A stretch of 64,000 bases of DNA, taken from contig NZ_JBIWES010000001.1 of NCBI RefSeq assembly GCF_044762665.1, positions 558,001 through 622,000 of the forward strand. The letters run 5' to 3'. The stretch comes from Peribacillus frigoritolerans_B (GTDB lineage Bacteria; Bacillota; Bacilli; Bacillales; DSM-1321). Position numbers and translations under genes: made by a program. The notes beneath the pieces were generated by a model, which was given only the letters and a program-made list of their open reading frames with translations, did not search any database and had not been told where the DNA came from. Below are positions 9,557 through 18,216 of the stretch, one piece after another. Within the stretch, counting starts at the first letter, position 1. Every line of letters begins with the position of its first letter.

Positions 9557-10063
9557 TTATTTCTGTGGCACGGATGAAACGATTTCCATCATTTGTTTTG
9601 CATCGGTTTTTAATTGGTCTTTATCCGTTTCGGTTGTCAGCTTCACCCCGCCGATCCCCACTGCAAGCTCATACTTTTCTTTCGGTATCTCTTTGATCGA
9701 AATAAAGCCGAATTTATCATCAGTTTGAAAAGAATGCAGCACTTCAAACTGATCCTCTTGTTCCTTTATCGCCAAATATAACACGGAGCTGTCTTCTTTT
9801 TCATTTGGATTGACAAATAATATATAAATCTTATCCCCTTTTTGTAAAATCAAATTATTATCATGTTCTTCCACTACTTTAAAATCATTTGGCAGATAGA
9901 CTTGAATTAGCCCTGCCTCTTGATTGGGCTGTTTTTCATCGTCACGAAAAGCCACTTCAGCAGCCTTCATTGCCTTTTCGGTTTGTCTCTCGATCCCTGA
10001 GCAGCCCACGATCAAACTGCTTATCAACAAGATAACAAGGAAATTCTTATTCGATAAAGCCAT
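9557..10063 (-). CDS. Small predicted lipoprotein, function unknown
   Basis: Of 168 residues, the first 20 or so form a lipoprotein signal peptide (NKNFLVILLISSLIVGC, lipobox IVGC), so the mature protein is probably anchored to the outer face of the membrane. ATG at 10063 follows GGAGG at 7 nt. The mature part is charged and contains ILQKGDKIYILFVNPNEKED, suggesting a small beta-rich domain. I do not recognise the family. It is transcribed away from ytoQ. Confidence 0.75.
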   Translation of the reverse strand: MALSNKNFLVILLISSLIVGCSGIERQTEKAMKAAEVAFRDDEKQPNQEAGLIQVYLPNDFKVVEEHDNNLILQKGDKIYILFVNPNEKEDSSVLYLAIKEQEDQFEVLHSFQTDDKFGFISIKEIPKEKYELAVGIGGVKLTTETDKDQLKTDAKQMMEIVSSVPQK

Positions 10064-10186
10064 CGTCATTCCTCCAGCCGTCTCTTTTATTACCTTATGG
10101 ATAATATTATCCTTATTTATGGAATTCATCCATTTTCTAAAAAACATGGTACAATGAAAGCAATTTTAATATCGAGGAGGAAAACA

Positions 10187-10636
10187 ATGAAGTTAACCGT
10201 GTATCTTGCTGGGGAAATCCATACAAATTGGAGAAGTGAGTTGAGAGATAAGGCCGCTGCACTGAAGCTTCCATTAGAATTCGTCGGCCCGATGGAAAAT
10301 CATGAACGCTCCGATAATATCGGTGAAGATATCCTCGGGGAACAGCCAAATCCTATCCTGAAGGATGCAGCCGCTTCCCAAATCAATAATTTGCGGACAG
10401 GTCTTTTGATGAAAAAAGCCGATCTTGTCGTCGCTTTGTTTGGCGAGAAATATAAGCAATGGAATACTGCCATGGACGCAAGCACCGCCGTTTCCTTGGG
10501 AAAACCGCTTATTTTGATTCGCCCGGAATCCCATCACCATGCCTTAAAGGAATTATCGGAAAAGGCGAGTGTCACTGTCGAATCCGTGAACCAAGCCATG
10601 AAGGTGCTTTCTTATATATTTGAAGAAGGGCTGTAA
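10187..10636 (+). CDS. ytoQ: YtoQ family protein
   Basis: 149-residue conserved protein of unknown biochemical role, probably with a nucleoside deoxyribosyltransferase-like fold (inferred from YLAGEIHTNW at the start and the DLVVALFGEKYKQWNTAMDA segment). ATG at 10187 follows GAGGAGG at good spacing; the frame open further upstream lacks a site. It is one of few plus-strand genes in this block, divergent from the lipoprotein gene, and its order relative to ytpP and ytoP is as in B. subtilis. Confidence 0.85.
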   Translation: MKLTVYLAGEIHTNWRSELRDKAAALKLPLEFVGPMENHERSDNIGEDILGEQPNPILKDAAASQINNLRTGLLMKKADLVVALFGEKYKQWNTAMDASTAVSLGKPLILIRPESHHHALKELSEKASVTVESVNQAMKVLSYIFEEGL

Positions 10637-10779
10637 ATCCAGCACAAGTATAAAGGACTGACCATCGAACGTACGATTCATTTTGGCTTATGCCAACTGC
10701 CATTCATTTCCTCTTTACCGTTGGGCTCTCTCCCTTCACACACTTGAAGAGGGAGTCTTCTGGCAGGAAATGATAAAAA

Positions 10780-10818
10780 GCTTGCAGGGGGAAATTAGAT
10801 GCCTAACTCCCTGCAAGC
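10780..10818 (-). terminator. Terminator after the AraC/GyrI gene
   Basis: GCTTGCAGGG (10780-10789) pairs perfectly with CCCTGCAAGC (10809-10818). On the minus strand the stem is followed by TTTTTATC. Confidence 0.8.
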
Positions 10819-10848
10819 GAAAAACGAATGAATTTTTATGGTTGAAAA

Positions 10849-11718
10849 CTATCCCTTTTTAATCGGAATCCAAATTTCGGAGTAATAGTCAGGGTTTGAA
10901 GCATCGTCATTCGCGTATACTTCCAATTCAGGGGTTCCGGCATGTTCATGACCGCTGGTTGGGAACCATTCGGAAAAAATCCGCTTCCAAGCTTGTTGCA
11001 TGGCATCAGGCATAGGTCCGTGAACTTCAAATACAACCCACTTGGAAGCCGGTATCATAAGGGTTGAAAACTCTTCAGGCACTTTCCCGGCATACTCTGC
11101 ACCTATCCAATAATCCATCGTTTCATTTTCTCCCACAGCCCGCTTATCGACACATACACCAAGCAAGCCATCTATTTGGCCATTGTTCAACTTCGCTAAC
11201 CTATCTCCTGTTCCATTCGAATTGACTTTCTCCCACAACTTTGGAATCCCTATCAAATTCTCTTCATTAACCAAGGAAAACTCTTGCTTGATTCCAATCA
11301 ATTGAAAGGAATCCCTTTCAAGGATATTGTATTTCATCGGTTTAGCCCCTTTCAGAATGACCTGTATCATCAGGCGTTCATAAAATTTCAGCTTCCCCAT
11401 ATACTTTCGAGCTTCGCTTGGAGATACCCCATGCTGCCTTCGAAAAGCTTTTGAGAATGCCTCGGGGGTGTCATAGCCGTACTTGTAGGCTAAATCAATG
11501 ACCTTACCATTTGTGGATGAAATCTCCTGGGCAGCTAAGGTCAGTCTTCGACGCCGGATATATTCACCAATTGATATATCCGTTAAAATGGTGAAAGTCC
11601 GTTGAAAATGAAAAGCTGAGGCATTCGCCTGCCTGGAAATGCTCTCGATTGTCAGGTCCTCCAATAAGTGCTCTTCGATATAGTCGATGGCCTTTTGGAT
11701 TGATTCAACCCACCCCAT
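10849..11718 (-). CDS. AraC-type regulator with GyrI-like effector-binding domain
   Basis: 289-residue transcription factor. Residues 1-110 form the two helix-turn-helix units of an AraC/XylS DNA-binding domain (SISRQANASAFHFQRTF, then DLAYKYGYDTPEAFSKAF and the terminal GVSPSEARK). Residues about 125-289 form a GyrI/BmrR-type small-molecule-binding domain with a C-terminal YYSEIWIPIKK strand. This is the Rob-like layout with the DNA-binding part first, usually controlling multidrug or stress genes. No adjacent target is obvious, so the ligand is unknown. It is monocistronic with its own terminator. Confidence 0.88.
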   Translation of the reverse strand: MGWVESIQKAIDYIEEHLLEDLTIESISRQANASAFHFQRTFTILTDISIGEYIRRRRLTLAAQEISSTNGKVIDLAYKYGYDTPEAFSKAFRRQHGVSPSEARKYMGKLKFYERLMIQVILKGAKPMKYNILERDSFQLIGIKQEFSLVNEENLIGIPKLWEKVNSNGTGDRLAKLNNGQIDGLLGVCVDKRAVGENETMDYWIGAEYAGKVPEEFSTLMIPASKWVVFEVHGPMPDAMQQAWKRIFSEWFPTSGHEHAGTPELEVYANDDASNPDYYSEIWIPIKKG

Positions 11719-11835
11719 ATCCGCTCACCCCTTATCACTATATTAGCAAGGCCGCTCATTAAAACCCTGTCTTATTCTGCTCAGTTTTGGCAGTGTTCGT
11801 TTCCAAATCGAAGCCCGCCTTTCCATGACAGTGAT

Positions 11836-12357
11836 TCAAAAATCCCGCTTTTTCATTTTCCGCTTATATTCGTGTTGACCGGCTAGCATCCTCATGATAT
11901 GAAGGAACATTTCGCCCCTGGTGATCCGCTCATTTGTAAATACGCCTATTGCCCCTTCCTTTTTGCTAATATTCTCTTGCTTTGTGAAGGCGTCCATCAC
12001 GGGGCCCAACTCTTCACCGTCCAGCAGCTTCCCGGCAACAATTCCCGGAACAGGGATTCTCGCTCCTGCAGCTACAAAGACCTCACCGTCCCTCGTGGCC
12101 ATTGCACCCCAATTACACAGAAACAGCGCTTGTCCCATTTTCACGACACCGCCTTCAAGTCCGATACCCATTTCGGCATCACTGTGAATCAAGCAATTCC
12201 GGGCACGAGTAATTGCCCCCTCCATCGTTTCCTCGTCTGAAAAAGGCTGTTCCGGGACCCCGCTCTCCACTTGAAGCGAAAGGATTTCAGCATCTTCATA
12301 TACACCAAGCACGGCACTTACTTTCGCCGGATTCTTACTGCCTACTGCTATTTTCAA
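11836..12357 (-). CDS. DUF84 inosine/xanthosine triphosphatase-like protein
   Basis: Related to YjjX: hydrolyses non-canonical ITP/XTP to protect the nucleotide pool. The 173-residue protein starts at TTG 12357, preceded by GAAGGAAGGT; the frame continues upstream into the M42 gene but without a site. Seen: VGSKNPAKVSAV at the N-terminus, EGAITRARNC, GIGLEGGV and the C-terminal TNERITRGEM, all typical. Its start lies about 80 nt below the ytoP stop on the same strand, so the pair is probably one operon. Confidence 0.85.
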   Translation of the reverse strand: MKIAVGSKNPAKVSAVLGVYEDAEILSLQVESGVPEQPFSDEETMEGAITRARNCLIHSDAEMGIGLEGGVVKMGQALFLCNWGAMATRDGEVFVAAGARIPVPGIVAGKLLDGEELGPVMDAFTKQENISKKEGAIGVFTNERITRGEMFLHIMRMLAGQHEYKRKMKKRDF

Positions 12358-12437
12358 TATAATTACCTTCCTTCTATGTAAAAAAAGCTGATGGAAAAGG
12401 ATCATGACAGCATCCCTTTCCATTTCAGCTTCCTCCA

Positions 12438-13511
12438 TCAACCGTTTTTTATCAAAGTCTCGAATGTCGTTTTATCACAGGAACGAACCAATTTCCCAAT
12501 CAGTTCACGTGCAGCGGCATAATCATCAATATGAATCATGGATGCATGTGTATGGATATAGCGGGAACAAATGCCAATCACCCCGCTTGGAATGCCTTCG
12601 TTTGCAATATGGACTTGCCCTGCATCCGTACCGCCCTGGGAAACGAAATATTGATACGGAATCTCATTCGACTCTGCCGTATCAAGGATGAATTCCCTCA
12701 TGCCGCGATGCGTAACCATCGAACGATCAAAAATGCGGAGCAGTGCCCCTTTTCCCAGCTGGCCAAATTCACTTTTACTGCCGGACATATCGTTCGCCGG
12801 ACTTGCATCCAAAGCAAAGAAAAGATCCGGTTTGATCATATGGGCTGCAGTTTGCGCACCCCGTAATCCCACTTCCTCCTGGACGGTTGCCCCGGAATAT
12901 AAGACATTCGGTAACGTTTCACCTTTTAAATCTTTTAACAATTCAATCGCAAGTCCGCAGCCATAACGATTATCCCACGCTTTTGCGAGGATTTTCTTCT
13001 CATTGGCCATCGGCGTGAATGGACAAATCGGTACAATCTGCTGACCAGGCTTAATACCGATTCTCTTCACATCTTCCTTATCATCCGCCCCGATATCAAT
13101 CAGCATATTTTTGATATCCATTGGTTTTGAGCGTTGCGATTCATCAAGCAAGTGGGGCGGAATCGAACCAATGACACCAATGACCGGACCGTTATCGGTT
13201 ATGATCTCGACTCTTTGGGCCAAAAGCACTTGACTCCACCAGCCTCCCAGGGTCTGAAAGCGAATCATTCCATTTTCCGTTACGGAGGTGACCATGAATC
13301 CCACTTCATCCATGTGCCCGGCAACCAGTACTGTCGGCCCATCCTCATTGCCTCTTTTCAGGCCAAATATTCCGCCAAGGCGATCTTGGACGATTTCATC
13401 GGAATACTTTTCCAACTCACTCTTCATGAAACTCCGAACTGCATGTTCATTTCCCGAGGCTCCCGGTAATTCCGTCAATGTTTTAAAAAGCTCCAAAGTC
13501 TCATGATTCAT
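12438..13511 (-). CDS. ytoP: M42 family glutamyl aminopeptidase YtoP
   Basis: Cytoplasmic di-zinc aminopeptidase, 357 residues. Metal and catalytic elements seen: AGHMDEVG near residue 65, AWDNRYGC, the VQEEVGLRGA catalytic Glu pair, FALDASPAND, and a C-terminal HTHASM histidine motif. The N-terminal TELPGASGNE is characteristic of the family. These enzymes usually form large tetrahedral oligomers that trim peptides. Context matches B. subtilis, where ytoP follows ytoQ. Confidence 0.92.
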   Translation of the reverse strand: MNHETLELFKTLTELPGASGNEHAVRSFMKSELEKYSDEIVQDRLGGIFGLKRGNEDGPTVLVAGHMDEVGFMVTSVTENGMIRFQTLGGWWSQVLLAQRVEIITDNGPVIGVIGSIPPHLLDESQRSKPMDIKNMLIDIGADDKEDVKRIGIKPGQQIVPICPFTPMANEKKILAKAWDNRYGCGLAIELLKDLKGETLPNVLYSGATVQEEVGLRGAQTAAHMIKPDLFFALDASPANDMSGSKSEFGQLGKGALLRIFDRSMVTHRGMREFILDTAESNEIPYQYFVSQGGTDAGQVHIANEGIPSGVIGICSRYIHTHASMIHIDDYAAARELIGKLVRSCDKTTFETLIKNG

Positions 13512-13687
13512 TTTTCTACCCCTAACTATGTATTGTTTCTTTCTATTTTACAAAACTTAGCATCGTGTTACACTAGAAAGTTCTAATTTATCAGTTTATG
13601 GGTAAAATTTCAAATTATTAGTCAAATAAAGCGTTCTTCTGTATACTAGAAGAAGTGATTTTATAAAATGCAATGGAGGAGAAATCA

Positions 13688-14005
13688 ATGAATTGGAAAA
13701 CGTTTTTACTAGGTACTGCAGCCGGGTTCGCTGCAGGCTATGCAACAAAACAACTATTGGATCAATCAAGTAAACCTTCTCCCGATAAAGTCTTGGCCCA
13801 AGTGAAGGAAACAGTCAAAAAGGATGGAAATATATATGGCTCATGGATCTTGATGAAGCCGGAGAACTATACAAAAAACGATTTGGACTATGAAGTGTAC
13901 AAAGGCGGGATCACCAGGAATACAGAGGGTATACGCGAGCAATTCGAATTTGTTGCAGATGCCTCAACAGGAACGATATTGGAGCTTAATGCACAACATG
14001 ATTGA
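13688..14005 (+). CDS. ytzB: PepSY-domain protein YtzB
   Basis: 105-residue protein with a short N-terminal hydrophobic segment (FLLGTAAGFAAGYATK) that probably anchors it in the membrane, followed by one small PepSY-like domain ending FEFVADASTGTILEL. Function is unproven; PepSY domains are often linked to inhibition of extracytoplasmic proteases. ATG at 13688 follows GGAGGAG. It converges on ytnP through a bidirectional terminator. Confidence 0.85.
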   Translation: MNWKTFLLGTAAGFAAGYATKQLLDQSSKPSPDKVLAQVKETVKKDGNIYGSWILMKPENYTKNDLDYEVYKGGITRNTEGIREQFEFVADASTGTILELNAQHD

Positions 14006-14014
14006 AACAAAAAT

Positions 14015-14048
14015 AAGGAGGACCGTCAAGATGACGTCCTCCTTTTTG
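14015..14048. terminator. Bidirectional terminator, ytzB/ytnP
   Basis: AAGGAGGAC (14015-14023) pairs with GTCCTCCTT (14036-14044), with GTCA/TGAC inside, followed by a T run on the plus strand and by an A-rich flank that becomes T-rich on the minus strand. Confidence 0.85.
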
Positions 14049-14054
14049 CTTTCC

Positions 14055-14900
14055 TTAACGCTTCCGTTTCAATTCGGCTATTATCTCCTTACCCGTTACA
14101 TCCCATTTGATGGCACAGTATTGGGCATCATGGTAAAAGCTATACCAGGACCCATTTTCCAGTCCGGATTTCATCCACTTTTCCTTCGCCTCGATGGAAG
14201 TCATGGGATAATCATCATAAGCGAGGACCCAGAGGACATTCGCATGCGCGTGCGTCGGCATGATATCTGCCATGTGAATCAATCTATCCCCTCCATCTTC
14301 AATGATGATGATCGCATGTCCATCACTATGCCCCCCGGTATGGATCATTTTAATGCCATCCGTAATTTCCTGCTCACCTTCAAAAGGACGTACCAGAGAA
14401 GCGACAGCCTCCCAGTTTTCTGCCCAATATGTACTTTTTGAACGAATATTCGGGTTTTTCATTTCCGCCCATTCAGTTTTGGTCGTGATGATTTCTGCAC
14501 GCTCGAAAACAGGTACCCAAGTTTCTCCTTCACGTTTCGTCAATCCGCAGGCATGATCGAAATGTAGATGGGTCATTAAAATGTAATCGATATCATTTGG
14601 CTGAATCCCAAGTCTGCCAAGATCTTCGACAAGATTGGATTCCTCCGTCACCCCAAAATTCCGTTTCTGCTTGTCATTCATCTTTCCATTGCCAATACCG
14701 GAATCTATAAGCATGTTCAATCCATTAGCCTGCACCAAAATCGGATCCGTACGTAACTCGATTTGGTTATTTTCGTTAACAGGATGCTTCTTGGACCAAA
14801 GCGGTTTCGGTACAACACCGAACATCGCACCGCCATCCAAGTGTGTCACACCGCCATTCAACCACGTTAATTTAATTTCCCCTATTTGCATCGTTTCCAT
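14055..14900 (-). CDS. ytnP: Metallo-beta-lactamase fold hydrolase YtnP
   Basis: 281-residue zinc hydrolase. The metal motif THLHFDHACG (HxHxDH) lies near residue 110, with a further His in TGGHSDGHA and an Asp in HMADIMPTHAHA. B. subtilis YtnP has been reported to act as a lactonase that quenches signalling molecules; that activity is an inference here. The N-terminus has no signal peptide, so it is cytoplasmic. It lies upstream of trmB on the minus strand, in conserved order. Confidence 0.88.
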   Translation of the reverse strand: METMQIGEIKLTWLNGGVTHLDGGAMFGVVPKPLWSKKHPVNENNQIELRTDPILVQANGLNMLIDSGIGNGKMNDKQKRNFGVTEESNLVEDLGRLGIQPNDIDYILMTHLHFDHACGLTKREGETWVPVFERAEIITTKTEWAEMKNPNIRSKSTYWAENWEAVASLVRPFEGEQEITDGIKMIHTGGHSDGHAIIIIEDGGDRLIHMADIMPTHAHANVLWVLAYDDYPMTSIEAKEKWMKSGLENGSWYSFYHDAQYCAIKWDVTGKEIIAELKRKR

Positions 14901-14994
14901 TTTACCCCTCCTCTCCCTTTAGTTTAACACTCACTTCCATATATTGAAATTGATAACAATCAAGGCATCCCCGTGAATCATAAACCAAAGAAAA

Positions 14995-15019
14995 AAACCA
15001 GATGCTGTGCACCTGGTTT
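14995..15019 (-). terminator. Terminator after trmB
   Basis: AAACCAG (14995-15001) pairs with CTGGTTT (15013-15019). On the minus strand a run of T follows the stem. Confidence 0.7.
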
Positions 15020-15029
15020 CGATCGATGA

Positions 15030-15668
15030 TTATTGGAACATTGCTTCCAATCGGTATATCCGGTTGCCTTTACTCGAGAACTTTTCTTCATATTCAGTCA
15101 TGATGTTGCCTTCAAAACTGCTGTTATGCAAATCAAGGCTTACATATTTCAAGAGCATGCCGTATTCGGAAATACTTTTCAAGGAAGATTCGAATAACCC
15201 TTGGTTATCCGTCTTGAAGTGAATCTCGCCTTTGTCTGGCAGGATGCCTTCATATACTTCGAGGAAGGTCTTATACGTTAAACGACGTTTTGCATGACGT
15301 GATTTCGGCCATGGATCAGAGAAATTCAAGTAGACGCGATCGACGTCGCCTTTTGCAAAATAGTCCCCTAAATTCGCTGCGTCAACATTCAACAGCTTTA
15401 AATTGGGAACATCCGCTTCAATCAGCAAGTCCAATGCGGCTACAATGACGCTTCCATATACTTCAATTCCAATGAAATTCACATCAGGATGGGCTTTTGC
15501 CATTTCTGTGATGAAACGGCCTTTTCCCGTACCCACTTCAATATATAACGGATTATCGTTTCCGAAAACTTCATGCCATTTACCTTTATGGCTCACTGGC
15601 TGCTGAATTACATATTGTGGAAAATCATTCAAACGGTCTTCAGCCCAAGGTTTATTTCTTAAACGCAT
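15030..15668 (-). CDS. trmB: tRNA (guanine-N7-)-methyltransferase
   Basis: SAM-dependent enzyme forming m7G46 in tRNA; 212 residues. Seen: SAM-binding VEVGTGKGRFI (IEVGTGKG), FIGIEVYGSV, and the family signature LNFSDPWPKSRHAKRRL. ATG at 15668 begins MRLRNKPWAED and follows AGGGGTG; the frame continues upstream but that extension lacks a site and is not conserved in the family. Conserved position next to ytzH and ytmP. Confidence 0.95.
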   Translation of the reverse strand: MRLRNKPWAEDRLNDFPQYVIQQPVSHKGKWHEVFGNDNPLYIEVGTGKGRFITEMAKAHPDVNFIGIEVYGSVIVAALDLLIEADVPNLKLLNVDAANLGDYFAKGDVDRVYLNFSDPWPKSRHAKRRLTYKTFLEVYEGILPDKGEIHFKTDNQGLFESSLKSISEYGMLLKYVSLDLHNSSFEGNIMTEYEEKFSSKGNRIYRLEAMFQ

Positions 15669-15909
15669 GATGACACCCCTATTTATAATATAATCGTTCA
15701 AACCATAACACGAGTGCATGGATTCCTGCAAGTTGATTTTTACAGGAAACACCACTCTTCAAATAAAAAAACTGCCGGCCATCCAGGCGACAGTCTCCGT
15801 AGTTTTCATGTATAAAACTTTCAGCAAAACACACCATAAATAAGTGAAGGGCAGGCGAGAACCACCTGGGAATCCCTTGAATCCATGTTTAAGAAAGGAG
15901 AGGTATTAT

Positions 15910-16185
15910 ATGCCGCTTTCCCATGAACATCAAATGTCACTATTGAAAGATATATTGACCAACCACCAAACAGACTGCTGCGGATCCGTTTCTGAATGTG
16001 AACAGGTTGAAAGGCTCGTCAAATCCTTAATGATCAATATGGAAATTGACAGCAATGCGAAAACGATACTGACGGAGATTTACGAGTACAGTCAGACGGG
16101 CATCGGTACCGCCGATTTAGATGCCCATATTTCAACCCACCAGAACGACCTGTCCCAGTGGGTGGATGATATAGATCAATTCTGA
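15910..16185 (+). CDS. ytzH: YtzH-like family protein
   Basis: 91-residue acidic, mostly helical cytoplasmic protein of unknown function (YtzH family). ATG at 15910 follows AAGGAGAGG. A Cys pair occurs in QTDCCGSVSECEQ. It is on the plus strand between trmB and ytmP as in B. subtilis, and its stop codon abuts that of ytmP (convergent, no gap). Confidence 0.82.
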   Translation: MPLSHEHQMSLLKDILTNHQTDCCGSVSECEQVERLVKSLMINMEIDSNAKTILTEIYEYSQTGIGTADLDAHISTHQNDLSQWVDDIDQF

Positions 16186-16977
16186 TCAGCTGACCATCAA
16201 TAACGCTTCCAGTTTTTGCAGTAATTCATTTCTTTCCTCGTACCGCTTTCTACGATGATGCCATTGGATGGAAAGCACAAGTTGTGAAACCGTGTGCCAT
16301 TTCATCCTCATCTCCAGGCCTGCGTCAAGCTTCTTGCCGTAACGGGCAAGCCATTGATTCCATTCTTCCCTTGGGACATATGAATACAGGAGTATGCCGA
16401 GGTCAATGGCCGGATCGCCTATGACCGCTCCGTCCCAATCAATCAGGAACAAACCGTCCGTTTCGGTCATGAGCCAATTATTGTGGTTCACATCACAATG
16501 ACAGACGACTTTTTCGTCGCATTCAATCAACAGGAGATTGTTCTGTAAAAAATGGATGGCCTGTTTGATAATCGGAATGTCCGTAACATCCGAAGATAAC
16601 CCGGTTTCTATGTCTGTAAGTATACTTTCAGGTCGTAAAGGGGATTTCCCAAGCCTTTTGAGCATGCTTAACAAAGGATCGGATTGATGAATTTTTTGAA
16701 GCAGCTTTGCGACTCTTATATTGTTCATTTCCTGCTGAGATAGCTCCCTGCCTTCCATCCAATGCTGGGCCGTAATTACATCCCCATTTTCCAGGCGTTT
16801 TGTCCACATTAACTTTGGAACAATGCCCTCAGCTGAAAGAACAGCTAAAAATGGCGATGAATTTCGTTTAAGGAAGAGCTTCTGCCCCTCTTTCTCGGCA
16901 ATAAAGGCTTCTCCCGTAGCTCCTCCAGCAGGGGATATATCCCACTCCTGACCTAATAAATGTTCCAACTGGTTCAC
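16186..16977 (-). CDS. ytmP: Phosphotransferase YtmP (aminoglycoside/choline kinase fold)
   Basis: 263-residue small-molecule kinase-like enzyme. Seen: catalytic loop VCHCDVNHNNWL and metal-binding LIDWDGAVIGDPAIDLG, the two diagnostic motifs of the fold. The N-terminal lobe has a Lys in GQKLFLKRN. The substrate is unknown. The GTG start at 16977 has only a modest site (GAGGAAA). It converges with ytzH. Confidence 0.85.
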   Translation of the reverse strand: MNQLEHLLGQEWDISPAGGATGEAFIAEKEGQKLFLKRNSSPFLAVLSAEGIVPKLMWTKRLENGDVITAQHWMEGRELSQQEMNNIRVAKLLQKIHQSDPLLSMLKRLGKSPLRPESILTDIETGLSSDVTDIPIIKQAIHFLQNNLLLIECDEKVVCHCDVNHNNWLMTETDGLFLIDWDGAVIGDPAIDLGILLYSYVPREEWNQWLARYGKKLDAGLEMRMKWHTVSQLVLSIQWHHRRKRYEERNELLQKLEALLMVS

Positions 16978-17146
16978 CTTCGATTTCCTCGCTTAATCAT
17001 ACAAATGTGGGTACGTTCACCTAGTGTATGTATTACCACTACTTTGAGTCCATGTTTTATAAAAAATCCGCCTGCTGGCGAAGCTGCATATATACTTGCA
17101 TCGGGATGATACCCGCAATTAAAAACATCCTCATTTAGAGAAATAA

Positions 17147-17177
17147 AAAAATAGCTATTGAGCAATTAAACAATAGC
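17147..17177 (-). terminator. Terminator after the ytlR-type lipid kinase
   Basis: GCTATTG (17154-17160) pairs with CAATAGC (17171-17177); on the minus strand the stem is followed by TATTTTTTTATTT. Confidence 0.8.
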
Positions 17178-17259
17178 CATAAATTAAATTTTAGTTGAAA
17201 AACGGTTTCTTCGTCAAGTACTATAAAACGATTATACGCATAAAACAAAAACAAATAAA

Positions 17260-18216
17260 TCATTTCATATTTTTGTAAGGGTTATCTCCCTGTAACAAGA
17301 CGCGCAAATTCTCTTTCAGAACCGCTGCAGCTACTTCGTTCCTGCCAACAATTTCCCCATCAGACTGGATTTTTACTGACCCTTCATTGTTCATTTTTAT
17401 CATTTTACCAGAAAAAGAATCAACATTTTTTATGTTTAGGTGACCGCCCCATAAAACGGTGATGAAGACGGTCAATAATTTCACCAAAGGAATATCATGG
17501 ACCGCAATCACGTTCAACTTGCCATCATCCAGCTTCGACATCGGTGAAATTTTCATCCCACCGCCAAAAAAGGGCTGGTTCGCAATGACGATGAACCAAA
17601 CCTTTTTCAAAAGATGCCGGTCTCCATCAATGATCAATTCCATGCAGCTGGGATTGTAAGTAAATATCTTTTTTATAAAAATGAACAGATAAATTAATTT
17701 ACCCGCTCTGACAAAATTAAACCATTTTTTCAGTGGGGAACGGTCCGCTTCATCGGAAATTTCAGCATCAATGCCCATTCCCAGGCTGTTCACGAAATAA
17801 CCCATCTTACCATTCGTCTCGAACTGTCCAATATCAATGGCACTAAAGGCATTATCCTGAAATAAAGAAAGAGCTTCTTCCACACTCTCGGTTTTTTGAA
17901 TGCCCCTTACATAATCATTGCCGGATCCAGCCGCAAGGGCGCCAATGATAGCGTGGGGGAAACCAATGGCGCCATTTATCACTTCATTAATCGTGCCATC
18001 CCCCCCGACAGCGATCAATCGGGTATCATGATTCGTGCCTGATAGAATCTCCTTCGTCAATCTTATCGCATGCCCCTTTTCCCGTGTAAAAAACACCTCA
18101 TGGGGAACAGCTTTTGATTTCAGTATTTTCTCGGCTTTTTTCCAAACCTTCAAACTCTCTCCATTTCCAGCCATTGGATTGACAATGAAATACACCGTTT
18201 CTTTAAGGTGCGGCAT
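17260..18216 (-). CDS. ytlR: Diacylglycerol/lipid kinase family protein (YtlR-like)
   Basis: 318-residue soluble lipid kinase of the DAGK catalytic family, phosphorylating a lipid alcohol with ATP at the membrane. Seen: FIVNPMAGNG near the N-terminus, the GGDGTINEVINGA catalytic motif, LAAGSGNDYVRGI, and FFGGGMKISPMS. ATG at 18216 follows GGAAGGAAA; the frame open further upstream lies inside ytlQ. It overlaps the end of ytlQ by 14 nt, indicating translational coupling. Confidence 0.88.
   Translation of the reverse strand: MPHLKETVYFIVNPMAGNGESLKVWKKAEKILKSKAVPHEVFFTREKGHAIRLTKEILSGTNHDTRLIAVGGDGTINEVINGAIGFPHAIIGALAAGSGNDYVRGIQKTESVEEALSLFQDNAFSAIDIGQFETNGKMGYFVNSLGMGIDAEISDEADRSPLKKWFNFVRAGKLIYLFIFIKKIFTYNPSCMELIIDGDRHLLKKVWFIVIANQPFFGGGMKISPMSKLDDGKLNVIAVHDIPLVKLLTVFITVLWGGHLNIKNVDSFSGKMIKMNNEGSVKIQSDGEIVGRNEVAAAVLKENLRVLLQGDNPYKNMK

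Noticed and set aside
16974..17165. 63-residue minus-strand frame upstream of ytmP
   Set aside because: No ribosome site, and it overlaps the terminator of the lipid kinase operon.
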